Below are positions 43,795 to 52,574 of a stretch of 64,000 bases of DNA, piece by piece (the stretch's first letter is position 1; each line of letters begins with the position of its first letter). A program made the translations under genes and the position numbers. Source of the DNA: JANXYW01 sp031400455. Its GTDB lineage: Bacteria; Chloroflexota; Dehalococcoidia; DSTF01; JACRBR01. The notes beneath the pieces are model-generated. The model saw nothing but the letters and a program-made list of their open reading frames with translations. It did no database searches and was not told the origin of the DNA. Location of the stretch: positions 1-64,000 of the forward strand of contig JANNPX010000010.1 in the NCBI GenBank assembly GCA_031400455.1, in the 5' to 3' direction.

Positions 43795-46470
43795 CTAACA
43801 CCGCGTATAGCCGCAGTTGCGGCACGTCATGCAGCCTTCTGAGTAGACGAGGATGGCGCCGCAGTCGGGGCAGCCGATGCCCGTGCTGGTAGCAGCCGCT
43901 GGCGGGTGCGCCGATGCCAGCGCGGCGCGCGGTGTAGTCGTGGTGATCGCAGCGGCGGCCTGCTTCTTGGCGCGGCCGCGGTGCTTCGCTGCCGGCGGTT
44001 CTTCGATCACTGTCCCGAGGAAGCGCAGCTCCATCCAGCGGAAGATGTAGTCGACCAGCGACGACGCCGTCGGGATGGCGGGATTGCCGGTGAGGCCCGC
44101 CGGCTCGAAGTGGACGCCGCGGAACTTCGAGCTGAGGTTCTGTAGCGGCACGCCGTACTGCAGGGCGACGGACGTCAGTACCGCAACGGAGTCCATGAGG
44201 CCGCGGATGGTCGAGCCTTCCTTCGAAATGTTGACGAAGATCTCGCCCGGCGTGCCTTCGTCGTAGAGGCCGACCGTCAGATAGCCCTCCTGCTCGCCCA
44301 CGCGGAACTTGTGCGTGATGGATTGCCGCTCGTCGGGGAGGTGACGGCGATACGGCGCGCCCGCGGGCCGGGGCGCCGTCGATGCGAGCGGCACGGGGTG
44401 CGTGGCTGATGCGATCAGTTCGGTGACGCCGAGCGCGATCTCGGCCGCGACGGCTTCTGCCTGCTCGGGCCCGCGTGCGGTGGCGTGCGAGAGCACCTGG
44501 TGATCGCGCGAGCCGTCGCGGTACACCGTGATGCCCTTGCAGCCTTCGCGGTACGCCAGCATGTACGCGTTCTCGACATCGGCGATCGTGGCGTCGTTGC
44601 GGAAGTTGATCGTCTTGCTGACCGCGTTGTCGGTGTGGCGCTGGAATGCGGCCTGCATGCGCACGTGCCATTCGGGGGCGATGTCGTGCGACGTGCGGAA
44701 GACGTCTTTCGCCCACGCCGGCACGTCGGCGCGCTCGGCGAGTGGCCCGCCTTCGGCGAGATACGCGACGAGCTGGTCGCTGTAGAAGCCTTCACTCTCG
44801 GCCATGGCGCGGAAGGTGCGGTTGACCTCGGGCAGCTGTGTCGCCTTCGACGGATCCTTGCGGTCCAGATAGTGCTGACGCATGAACGCGAGCGCGAAGG
44901 CGGGTTCGATGCCGCCGGAGCAGTCGGCGATGATGCTGAGCGTGCCGGTGGGCGCAACCGTCGTGCGCGTCGAGTTCCGGTAGCGCGGGCCGCCGCGGTT
45001 GTCGCCGGACGCCGGGTCGTAGATGGAACCGTGCCATGCGGGGAACACGCCGCGTTCGTTGGCCAGCTCGATGGATGCGCGATCGGCGCGGTCCTGGATG
45101 AATGACATCACGCGAGCGGCCAGCTCTATCGCTTCATCGGAGTCGTAGCGGATTCGCAGAGCGAAGAGCAGGTCGGCCCATCCCATGACGCCGAGCCCGA
45201 TCTTGCGCGTCTGCTTCGTCATCTCATCGATCTGCGTGATGGGGTAGCGGTTCTGCTCGATGACGTCATCGAGGAAGCGCACGCAGATCGGGATCGCCTC
45301 GGCCAGCGCATCCCAGTTGAGCGCCGGTGTCGGCGTTGACGCGCGCTTACCGTTGCGGGCGCGCGGTGTCGGCGCTGGTTCCGCCGTCACGAACCGGGCG
45401 AGATTGATCGAGCCGAGGTTGCAGGATTCGTACGGGAGGAGCGGCTGCTCGCCACACGGATTTGTCGCTTCGATGCGGCCTAGCTGCGGCGTGGGGTTGT
45501 CGCGGTTGATGCGGTCGAGGAAGACGAGGCCGGGATCGCCGTTCTTCCAGGCGTTCTCGACGAGCTGACGGAAGATGGTGCGTGCATCGGCCTGGCGGAC
45601 AACCTTGTGCGTGCGCGGGTTGATGAGGTCATACGATTCGCCGCGTTCGACCGCTGCCATGAACCGCTCGGTGACGGCCACGCTGATGTTGAAGTTCTGC
45701 AGGGCCGTCATGTCGGATTTAACGTTGATGAACGATTCGATATCGGGATGGTCGACGCTGAGCATCGCCATGTTGGCGCCGCGGCGCGTGCCGCCCTGCT
45801 TGATCGATTCGGTGGCGGCGTCATAGACGCGCATGAACGAGACGGGACCGCTGGCGGTACCGCCGGTCGACGCGACGATATCGCCGGCCGGGCGCAGGCG
45901 GCTGAATGCGAAGCCGGTGCCGCCGCCGCTCTGGTGGATGAGCGCGGTGTCCTTGAGGGACTCAAAGATCGCTTCCATCGAGTCCTCGACGGGGAGGACG
46001 AAGCACGCGGAGAGCTGCTGCATCGCGCGGCCGGCATTGCCGAGCGTCGGCGAGTTGGGCAGGAAGCGCAGCGAGGTCATCAGGTCGTAGAAGCGCGCTT
46101 CGTAGGCGGCGACCGTCGCGTCGGTTTGCGGTGGCGGCACGAACTTCGCCTCGGCGAGGGCGATGTTGTGAGCGACGCGGCGGAAGAGCTGCTCTGGCGT
46201 CTCGGCGAGCTTGCCGCGCGCGTCCTTCGCGAGATAGCGGCGCTCGAGCACGATTCGGCCGTTGTCGGACAGCGCGGTCGTGGATGCGGACGGCCGTCTT
46301 CTCGAGGAGCCCGCCCTGGCCGCTGGCGCTTTGGCTGGCGTCGCCTTGGCCGCGGATGTGCGGGTTGGCGTGGGCGGCTGCGTGCGCGCGACACCGTGGC
46401 CGGAGCGGGCGTTCTTCGACCCGGACGTGCTGAGCCAAGCGGGGGGGCGGGGGCGATCGCCTTCAGCCAT
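43795..46470 (-). CDS. nrdJ: adenosylcobalamin-dependent (class II) ribonucleotide reductase
   Basis: A ~891-residue NrdJ that makes deoxynucleotides with a B12-generated thiyl radical. The active-site cysteines are in QLSACFVLPVEDS, NPCGEQPLLPYESCNLGS and the C-terminal CPDCG...CRNCGYTRC redox/zinc tail. The substrate loop GGGTGFAFSRLRP is intact. A Ser/Ala-rich linker precedes the ATP-cone-free N-terminus. ATG 46470 is chosen because a TACAAT box ends only 8 bases upstream; ATG 46479 overlaps it. Confidence 0.94.
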   Translation of the reverse strand: MAEGDRPRPPAWLSTSGSKNARSGHGVARTQPPTPTRTSAAKATPAKAPAARAGSSRRRPSASTTALSDNGRIVLERRYLAKDARGKLAETPEQLFRRVAHNIALAEAKFVPPPQTDATVAAYEARFYDLMTSLRFLPNSPTLGNAGRAMQQLSACFVLPVEDSMEAIFESLKDTALIHQSGGGTGFAFSRLRPAGDIVASTGGTASGPVSFMRVYDAATESIKQGGTRRGANMAMLSVDHPDIESFINVKSDMTALQNFNISVAVTERFMAAVERGESYDLINPRTHKVVRQADARTIFRQLVENAWKNGDPGLVFLDRINRDNPTPQLGRIEATNPCGEQPLLPYESCNLGSINLARFVTAEPAPTPRARNGKRASTPTPALNWDALAEAIPICVRFLDDVIEQNRYPITQIDEMTKQTRKIGLGVMGWADLLFALRIRYDSDEAIELAARVMSFIQDRADRASIELANERGVFPAWHGSIYDPASGDNRGGPRYRNSTRTTVAPTGTLSIIADCSGGIEPAFALAFMRQHYLDRKDPSKATQLPEVNRTFRAMAESEGFYSDQLVAYLAEGGPLAERADVPAWAKDVFRTSHDIAPEWHVRMQAAFQRHTDNAVSKTINFRNDATIADVENAYMLAYREGCKGITVYRDGSRDHQVLSHATARGPEQAEAVAAEIALGVTELIASATHPVPLASTAPRPAGAPYRRHLPDERQSITHKFRVGEQEGYLTVGLYDEGTPGEIFVNISKEGSTIRGLMDSVAVLTSVALQYGVPLQNLSSKFRGVHFEPAGLTGNPAIPTASSLVDYIFRWMELRFLGTVIEEPPAAKHRGRAKKQAAAAITTTTPRAALASAHPPAAATSTGIGCPDCGAILVYSEGCMTCRNCGYTRC

Positions 46471-46643
46471 GGCCCCCATTGTACCAGATTAGAACGTTTG
46501 TGCGGCGGGGCTCCGCACGATTTCTGCTGGGCTCCGTAACGCCCGTCAAGTTGCCCCGTTGTTGGTCTTGACAGGACAGAAAGAAAACGGTGTCGGGCGT
46601 CAAGACTGGCGGGCCGGGGCCAGGATGGAAGAGGAGCACGAGG

Positions 46644-47993
46644 ATGTTGGACCCCCGCCGATTCGGAATGAACTTTAGCCGTGTGCTACCGGCGTTTGGG
46701 CTGGCAGGCGTCATGGTTGCCGCGCTCTTCACGCTCGTCGTGGGCACTGCGTCCGCGCACAACATCGCCGCAACCGTCACCTCCAACTGCAACGGCTGGA
46801 CGTACTCGGCGCGCTACGAGAACGGCGGGTCGAGCGGCAGCAGCAACAACCGGCTCGTGATCGTGGACGTGAGCATCGGCGGGAACGTGATCAAGGAGTA
46901 CCACTACTTCGACACGCTGACCACGCACCCGGCGGCGCCCGCCGGCTTCACGGTGACCGACCACGCTGTCACGAACACCTTCACGCTCCTTTCGCTCTCC
47001 GGCTCGACGTTCCCGGCGGCGACGAGTGGCAGTATCAAGGTCTACGACGGCGGATCGACCTCGAGCCCGAGCAGCGACCCGGCGTACGACCGCTTGCTGA
47101 CTTCGTACTCGCTCGTCCCGATTCCGAGCATCAGCAATCCGAAGCACTGCACGACGCCGACGAGTACACCAGTCCCGTCGTCGACGGCAGGTGTCACGCA
47201 GACGCCGGCACACACTGTGACGACGACGCCGAGCGTCGTTCCTTCGTCCACGAACACACCGACGGAGACTCCGACCAACACGCCAACCGAGACGCCGACC
47301 GACGTCCCGACGGAGACGCCGACCAACACGCCGACCGAGACTCCGACCGAGACACCGACGGAAACGCCGACGGAAACGCCGACGAACACACCGACCGAAA
47401 CGCCGACGGAGACGCCGACGGAGACCCCGACGAACACGCCGACCGAAACGCCCACGGACACGCCGACCGAGACAGCGACGGCGGAACCGACGCGGACGAA
47501 GACGGCCGTGCCGACGGCCAGCAGCACGCCCGAGCCGTCCGCCACAAACACGCCGGAACCGACGAACACGCCCGTGACCGAGACGGCCACCCCGGAAGTG
47601 ACGGTGACGAAGACGGCCGTACCGACCGTGACCCGCACAGTCGAGCCGTCCGTGACCAGCACGAGCACGCCGGTTGCGACGAGCACGACTACGCCGCCGG
47701 CCACGAGCACGAGCACGACGACGCCGCCGGCCACGAGCACGCCGCCAGCCACGCGCACCAGCACGAAGACGCCCGTCGCGACGAGCACGTCCATCCCGCC
47801 GTCCTCGACACCCACGGAGGCAAGCAACGTGCTGGGTGTCCAGACATCACCGGAACTGCCTTCGGCTCTGCCCGACGCGGGGTACGGAACCGTCCAGAGC
47901 ACGTCCGGGCGGCTGATGCTGGGGCTCATGTTCTTCATCGGAGTGACCGCGCTGCTGGTTGTCGCAGCGAAGCTTCGACGGGACCTCGAGTAG
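46644..47993 (+). CDS. mucin-like Thr/Pro-repeat surface protein with LPxAG-type anchor
   Basis: A 449-residue secreted protein. A signal peptide ends at ASAHN (about residue 35), then comes a ~130-residue globular domain with NCNGWTYSARYENGG. About 230 residues of TPTETPTNTPTET-type repeats follow (47250-47800), stiff and probably glycosylated. The end reads LPDAGYG, a TM helix and KLRRDLE, which is the plan of sortase-anchored wall proteins. GAGGAG precedes the ATG. Ligand unknown. Confidence 0.75.
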   Translation: MLDPRRFGMNFSRVLPAFGLAGVMVAALFTLVVGTASAHNIAATVTSNCNGWTYSARYENGGSSGSSNNRLVIVDVSIGGNVIKEYHYFDTLTTHPAAPAGFTVTDHAVTNTFTLLSLSGSTFPAATSGSIKVYDGGSTSSPSSDPAYDRLLTSYSLVPIPSISNPKHCTTPTSTPVPSSTAGVTQTPAHTVTTTPSVVPSSTNTPTETPTNTPTETPTDVPTETPTNTPTETPTETPTETPTETPTNTPTETPTETPTETPTNTPTETPTDTPTETATAEPTRTKTAVPTASSTPEPSATNTPEPTNTPVTETATPEVTVTKTAVPTVTRTVEPSVTSTSTPVATSTTTPPATSTSTTTPPATSTPPATRTSTKTPVATSTSIPPSSTPTEASNVLGVQTSPELPSALPDAGYGTVQSTSGRLMLGLMFFIGVTALLVVAAKLRRDLE

Positions 47994-48018
47994 CCTCGAA
48001 ACAAGCGCTGAACCCCAG

Positions 48019-48051
48019 GACGCCGCCGGATTTCCACCCGGCGGCGTCTTT
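48019..48051 (+). terminator. rho-independent-type terminator
   Basis: GACGCCGCCGG (48019-48029) pairs perfectly with CCGGCGGCGTC (48038-48048), followed by TTT, 26 bases behind the mucin-like gene. Confidence 0.75.
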
Positions 48052-48135
48052 ACGTCCGGCGTGATCGTAAGCGGCGGATCGCGCAGGATGAGGGTCGAAT
48101 CCGACAACCCATATCTAGTCGAGAGGACGTCTACG

Positions 48136-48438
48136 ATGATCGCGGTGATCGCCAAGCTGACCGTGCAAGAAGGTAAGGAAGACGAGTTCAAGGCGGCGGG
48201 CGCCGAGATGATCGCCGCCGTGAAGGCGAACGAGCAGGGGCGCACCCTTCAGTACTCGCTGACGCAGAACAAGAAGGCCTCGACAGAGTTCTTCTTCATC
48301 GAAGCGTATGCCGATGACGAAGCGATGGCGGAGCACGGCAAGACGCCGCACATGGCTGCCTTCGGCGGAAAGATCGGCGCGCTGCTGGCGGGCCGCCCGG
48401 AGATCACGCGGCTGGACCCGATCGCGTCGATGAGCTAG
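48136..48438 (+). CDS. antibiotic biosynthesis monooxygenase (ABM)-like protein
   Basis: A 100-residue ferredoxin-like dimeric alpha+beta barrel of the ABM family: IAVIAKLTVQEGKEDEF at the start, ETLQ-like RTLQYSL strand, FFFIEAYADDEAMAEHGKTPH in the middle with the conserved His. Such proteins oxidise quinols or bind heme without cofactor, or have only house-keeping roles. The preferred ATG is 48136; the upstream frame runs through the terminator. Confidence 0.8.
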   Translation: MIAVIAKLTVQEGKEDEFKAAGAEMIAAVKANEQGRTLQYSLTQNKKASTEFFFIEAYADDEAMAEHGKTPHMAAFGGKIGALLAGRPEITRLDPIASMS

Positions 48439-48562
48439 CGGACTGGAGATTGGTGACTGGGCGACGCGGGCTGAAGCCCGCGCTCCGGTATATCGCCTGC
48501 CGCAGTATATCGCCCGCTATCAGTGAGTCGCCTCGTGACGAGCAGCGGGACGAGCAACGCCT

Positions 48563-49255
48563 CTAGTGGTGGACGTAGACGGGCATGCCGACTTCGGCGA
48601 ATGCGTACACCATGTCGGGCGCACCGGTGCGGATGCAGCCGTTGCTGATGCGGCCGGTTCCGGGATCGACGACGTTGCCAGCGGCGTCCTTCAGGAATGA
48701 GTGGAAGCCATTCGCCTTGTCGGGGTCGAAGCCGACCCAGTGGCTGATGTACGTGTCGTAGGGCGCGTCGTACACGAGGTCTTCGACCTTGTTGTGTACG
48801 TAAAACAACCCTGTCTGCGTCGACGCGTATTCGCCCGTGTCGACCTGTATGCCGACGCCGACGGGCGCGATCTCCTGTGTGACGGACGTGCCTTCCATGA
48901 GACGGACGGCGAACGTCGTGACGTCCACATCGATCCAGCGCCCCTCGCTGGGCGCGACGCTCCCGTCCGGCGTCAGCGGCGCCACCGCCGTTTCCACCCC
49001 GGCGGGTTCGTCGGTGGGCTCCGGTGCGCGTTCCTCTGCTGCGGTGCTGACCGCCTCCGGCGCGATAGTTCCCGTCGCCGGCGGCGCCTCCGGCTTGCCG
49101 CCGGTGCGGATAACGGCCGTGCTCGATGCAGCCGGCTCGATCGTGACACCGCCCTTCGCACCGGCATCGGATCCGGAGCCACATGCGGTGGCGGCGATCG
49201 CGAGGGCGAGCGTGCAGACGGCGATACATGTCATCACGGCGAAACGTGGCATCAA
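48563..49255 (-). CDS. lipoprotein L,D-transpeptidase (YkuD domain)
   Basis: A 230-residue protein. Signal peptide with lipobox (ATAC, about residue 25), Pro/Thr/Glu-rich spacer, then a YkuD catalytic domain from about residue 105. The active-site motif is ISNGCIRTG, where the usual SHGC His is Asn, a variant accepted in the family. It would make 3-3 cross-links in peptidoglycan or anchor proteins, outside the membrane. Its start overlaps the stop of the metal ABC permease (ATGA). Confidence 0.85.
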   Translation of the reverse strand: MMPRFAVMTCIAVCTLALAIAATACGSGSDAGAKGGVTIEPAASSTAVIRTGGKPEAPPATGTIAPEAVSTAAEERAPEPTDEPAGVETAVAPLTPDGSVAPSEGRWIDVDVTTFAVRLMEGTSVTQEIAPVGVGIQVDTGEYASTQTGLFYVHNKVEDLVYDAPYDTYISHWVGFDPDKANGFHSFLKDAAGNVVDPGTGRISNGCIRTGAPDMVYAFAEVGMPVYVHH

Positions 49256-50175
49256 GTCGTGTGCGGGGCGCGGATCTCGGGCGATGCGAGGATGATCTCC
49301 GCTTCAGCCTCCGGCTCTGCCTGTAGCAGTTGCCGGCTGCGACGCGCCAGGCTCACGGGAATGATGCCATGCCGTGGCGCGAGCAGCCACGCGGCGAAGA
49401 ACATTGCCGTGGCGGTCAGCACGATGACACCCCCCGCAGAAGTGTCGAGATGGTAGCCGATGAAGATACCGGCGACGCCGGCGAGCGCGCCGAGCGCCGA
49501 GGCGAGCGCGGCTGTTGGGACGAGGCGATCGGTGAAGAGCCGGGCGGTGGCAGCGGGCGTGATTAGCAGCGAGATCACGAGAATGTTGCCTACGGCTTTG
49601 AACGACACGACCACCGTCAGCGCGGTGAGTGCGAGCAGCAAGATGTCGAGCGCGACGACCGGCAGGCCCATGGCGCGCGCACCGGACGGGTCGAACGACG
49701 CCATCACGAGCAGGCGGCGCAAGATGATGACGGTGGCGACGACGGCTGCACCGACGGCGACGGTTAGCAGCACATCGCCTGTGTGCGCGCTGAGGGGATC
49801 GCCGAAGAGGATGCCTTCGAGTTCGTCGGCGTTGACCTCGTGATTGGTCAGGATGATGACGCCGAGCGCGAACGCCGCGGTGAAGATGACGCCGATCGAT
49901 GTGTTATCGCGGACGCGCTGGTTGGCGGTGAGGACGCCCATGAGCGCGGCGGTGGCGAGTCCGGCGACGAGCGCGCCGACGAGCAGGTTGCCACCGGCGA
50001 GGAAGGCGATGACGACGCCGGGAAAGATCGCGTGAGCGATCGCGTCACCGAGAAATCCGAGGCCACGCAGCACGATGAACGTGCCGACTACACCGGCGAT
50101 GATGGCGACGGCCGTGACGTCGATGAGGCCGCGCAGGAACGCCGCGTCGCTCAGTGGGTCAGTGATGATGTTCAT
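49252..50175 (-). CDS. metal (Zn/Mn-type) ABC transporter permease
   Basis: A 307-residue ABC-3 family permease with eight or nine TM helices. FLGDAIAHAIFPGVVIAFL (about residues 41-59 in parts) and LLLALTALTVVVSFKAVGNILV are ZnuB/MntB hallmarks. The long hydrophilic tail (about 40 residues) is unusual. It overlaps the ATPase gene upstream and the L,D-transpeptidase downstream. No substrate-binding lipoprotein gene is in the window. Confidence 0.9.
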   Translation of the reverse strand: MNIITDPLSDAAFLRGLIDVTAVAIIAGVVGTFIVLRGLGFLGDAIAHAIFPGVVIAFLAGGNLLVGALVAGLATAALMGVLTANQRVRDNTSIGVIFTAAFALGVIILTNHEVNADELEGILFGDPLSAHTGDVLLTVAVGAAVVATVIILRRLLVMASFDPSGARAMGLPVVALDILLLALTALTVVVSFKAVGNILVISLLITPAATARLFTDRLVPTAALASALGALAGVAGIFIGYHLDTSAGGVIVLTATAMFFAAWLLAPRHGIIPVSLARRSRQLLQAEPEAEAEIILASPEIRAPHTT

Positions 50176-50884
50176 GGTGCTCCCCGCCTTCCATGGCGTG
50201 ATGCTCGAAGTGCTCAGCGGCGATGGGATCGACGCGGCGGCGCAAGACGATCATCGACCCGCCGTGGATATCGGTGTGCGTGGCCTGCAGTACCACCTTG
50301 CCTTCGGCGCGCCACTCCTCGAACAGTTCGAGGATGCGGTCGTGGGTGGTTGCGTCGATGCCGGTCATCGGTTCGTCCAGCAGGATGACGTCGGACTCCT
50401 GCGCGATGGCGCGCGCGATGAAGGTGCGGCGCTGCTGGCCGCCGGACAGCTCGCGGATCTGGCGGCGAGCGAGATCGGCGATGCCGAGGCGCTCCATGGC
50501 GTGCAGTGCGACGTGATGGTCTTCCGCGGATGACGGGCGCAGCCACCCGGAGCGCGGGTAGCGGCCCATCATGACGACATCGCGGACGGACACCGGGAAC
50601 TCCCAGTCGACATCCTCGCGTTGTGGCACGTACGCGACATGGCGGCGCATGCGGTCGATTGGCTGATCGAAGAGCGTGATCTCGCCGGCTGCGACGGGAA
50701 TGAGCCCGGCGATCGCCTTCAGCAGCGTGCTCTTGCCCGAGCCGTTGGGTCCGATGATGCTCACGACCTGGCTGCGCGGGATATCGGCATCGACGTGGCT
50801 CAGCACCACGCGGCTGCCGTAGGCGATCGTGATATCGCGCAGCACGAGGCAACTCGCGTGGAGCGCCTCGTTGCCGGCGGGCAT
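50159..50884 (-). CDS. metal (Zn/Mn-type) ABC transporter ATP-binding protein
   Basis: A 241-residue ATPase. Walker A is GPNGSGKST (about 46-54), the signature LSGGQQRRTFIARA (about 144) and Walker B ILLDEPMTGID. The C-terminus is His-rich (EHFEHHAMEGGEHHEHHH), a likely zinc-sensing or chelating tail. The ATG at 50884 is 16 bases behind the Fur-family gene. It powers the adjacent permease. Confidence 0.9.
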   Translation of the reverse strand: MPAGNEALHASCLVLRDITIAYGSRVVLSHVDADIPRSQVVSIIGPNGSGKSTLLKAIAGLIPVAAGEITLFDQPIDRMRRHVAYVPQREDVDWEFPVSVRDVVMMGRYPRSGWLRPSSAEDHHVALHAMERLGIADLARRQIRELSGGQQRRTFIARAIAQESDVILLDEPMTGIDATTHDRILELFEEWRAEGKVVLQATHTDIHGGSMIVLRRRVDPIAAEHFEHHAMEGGEHHEHHH

Positions 50885-50900
50885 CGTACTGCGAGCGAGC

Positions 50901-51338
50901 TCAGCCAACCGCGGCCACCTTCCGCTTGAGCAGGCGGCAAGCCTGGCAGCGGCCGTAGACCTCCAGCCAGTGGCGCTCGATCTCGTAGCCGGTCGCCTTC
51001 GCGAGATCCTGTGTGAGCGACTGGACATCGCACTGGCTGAAATCTTCGACGCGGCCGCAATCGATACAGACGAGGTGGTGGTGGTGGCCGCGCGTGCTGA
51101 CGCGATAGTGCATGGCGCCGTCATCGAGGATGACGCGGCAGACGATGTTCAGGTCGAGCAGGATCTTCATAGTGCGGAAGACCGTCGCGCGGCCCACCTT
51201 GCGCGTGACATGCAGCACGTCATCGACGGAGAAGTGCGCCGGCTGCGCCAGCACCGCATCGAGCACGCGGCGGCGGCTGGCGGTGATGCGGTGTCCGCGC
51301 AGTTCGAGGCGTTCGATGATGAGGTCGATGTCGGACAT
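50901..51338 (-). CDS. Fur family metal-responsive regulator (Zur-like)
   Basis: A 145-residue repressor. The winged helix has HRITASRRRVLDAVL and ATVFRTMKILLDL. Metal sites are GHHHHLVCIDCG (residues 93-104) and a C-terminal CQAC pair, giving the structural zinc of Fur/Zur. Adjacent Zn/Mn transporter genes suggest Zur-like zinc control, with MntR-like or Fur roles possible. ATG 51338 is chosen; upstream codons are not family-like. A palindromic site lies 42 bases upstream. Confidence 0.88.
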   Translation of the reverse strand: MSDIDLIIERLELRGHRITASRRRVLDAVLAQPAHFSVDDVLHVTRKVGRATVFRTMKILLDLNIVCRVILDDGAMHYRVSTRGHHHHLVCIDCGRVEDFSQCDVQSLTQDLAKATGYEIERHWLEVYGRCQACRLLKRKVAAVG

Positions 51339-51366
51339 GGTTCCTCGCGCTCGGTATTGATATCGA

Positions 51367-51394
51367 GTCTCAAGATAGATGAGACGTCGTCTCA
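51367..51394. promoter_or_regulatory. overlapping dyads, candidate Fur/Zur box
   Basis: TGAGACG-T-CGTCTCA at 51380-51394 is a 7-1-7 perfect palindrome, the geometry of Fur-family boxes. GTCTCA (51367-51372) and TGAGAC (51380-51385) form a second dyad sharing one arm. Position: 29-56 bases upstream of the fur-like start. Confidence 0.6.
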
Positions 51395-51412
51395 GCACAA
51401 GTCGTTCGCGGG

Positions 51413-51540
51413 TGGAAACCACGAAGGGCACGAAGGGGCACGAAAGATGACGGGAGTGCGGTGGCTGGTTGGCACCTGGGTTTGGGGAGTTTGCCGGGAT
51501 GTGGGCGTTCTACGGAACGCCCCTACGCGGGATTCCGTGC
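51413..51540. repeat. intergenic repeat cluster (CACGAAGG and GCGTTCTACGGAACGCCCC types)
   Basis: CACGAAGGG units at 51420-51445 are followed by GGGCGTTCTACGGAACGCCC (about 51505-51524), a palindrome of the GTAGGGGCG family, with CCCCTAC at its end. A relative of the latter lies at 52510-52535. Non-coding. Confidence 0.5.
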
Positions 51541-51566
51541 CCGTGCGCAATCGATTCGGTGCGAAA

Positions 51567-52400
51567 CTACGCGGGCTGCCACGGCACTTCGTACATCGGT
51601 ACGGCTTCGGCGAACCCCTTCAGCATCTTCTCGCCGCGGGCGTCGAAGCGGAGGCGCCTGCCGGCGGAGAGTTCGCGCACGACGTTGCTGGTGAAGATCT
51701 GGCCGGGTGCGGCGGCATCACATATGCGCCGGGCGAGGTTGACGGTGGAGCCGAAGAGGTCGTTGTTGTCCTCGATCGGCTCGCCCGCACTGAGGCCGAT
51801 GCGTACGTGCATCGCCTCGTCCGGGTCGTTGGCGTTGTGTGCAGCGAACGCGCGCTGGATGGCAATCGAGCAGTCGACGGCCTGTGCGACGGAACCGAAC
51901 GAGGCCATGATCCCGTCGCCCGTGTGCTTTACTTCGCGGCCGGCGTGGACATGGAGGCATTCGCGGATGATCGAATTGTGGCGGCTGAGCAGCGCGAACA
52001 TCGCTTTGTCGCCGATGTCCTCCGCTCGCTGCGTCGAGCCTTCCAGATCGGTAAACATGATCGTGCGAAAGCCCGCGTCCGGCTCGCCGGTTTCGGGGAA
52101 GGTCTGTCCGCTCGGAAGCTGATCGCGACGCACGTCCATGATTGCGTCGACGAGCTCGGGTTGGACCTCGATGAGTTCGTCGGCGACGAGTCCGTGCGCT
52201 TCCTTGTGGACCGCGTTGGCGGCGTCCTTAGACGGCGCCTCGACCAGGCAGAAGATCTTCCCGGCCTCCTCGTTGAACCAGTAGGTGACGTAGCGGGTGT
52301 CGTATTTCGCCTGCGTTTCGAGATCCAGCGCGTGTGCGGCGACCACGTCGTCGATCGTCGTACCCTTGGCGTTCTTGTGGACGTCCATAAAGAGCGGCAT
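51567..52400 (-). CDS. DUF4242 (SCO4226-like) domain fused to class III adenylate cyclase
   Basis: A 277-residue fusion. Residues 1-85 match the small DUF4242/SCO4226 ferredoxin-like family (MPLFMDVHKN, YVTYWFNEEAGKIFCLVEAP), members of which bind nickel. Residues 112-277 are a class III cyclase with FTDLEGST (metal Asp118), HTGDGIMASF (Asp162) and GSTVNLARRICD. Both metal aspartates are present, so it may make cAMP. The N-terminal part may sense metal or oxidants. It is soluble. Adjacent fur-like and metal-transport genes suit metal control, as inference. Confidence 0.82.
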   Translation of the reverse strand: MPLFMDVHKNAKGTTIDDVVAAHALDLETQAKYDTRYVTYWFNEEAGKIFCLVEAPSKDAANAVHKEAHGLVADELIEVQPELVDAIMDVRRDQLPSGQTFPETGEPDAGFRTIMFTDLEGSTQRAEDIGDKAMFALLSRHNSIIRECLHVHAGREVKHTGDGIMASFGSVAQAVDCSIAIQRAFAAHNANDPDEAMHVRIGLSAGEPIEDNNDLFGSTVNLARRICDAAAPGQIFTSNVVRELSAGRRLRFDARGEKMLKGFAEAVPMYEVPWQPA

Positions 52401-52574
52401 GTCATCAGTGTAACCGCAGGCGGGGGCGACCGGACGTGGCAACCACGGGCACGACGGGACCACGAAGGCCAGCGAATGTGGCCGGCGGCTGGAACCGGGC
52501 AGCGTGCCCGGATGGGGGCGTTCTGCGGTAGCGTCCCTGCGCGGAGCGTCAGCGCCCTCCGGGGTCGTGCGTGA

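Noticed and set aside
46480..46643. Cobalamin riboswitch ahead of nrdJ
   Set aside because: No B12-box-like conserved core was seen and the promoter lies at the start codon.
47250..47800. CRISPR or tandem-repeat array
   Set aside because: The repetition is of Thr/Pro/Glu codons within one long open frame with signal peptide and anchor; there are no repeat-spacer units. No CRISPR array was seen elsewhere.
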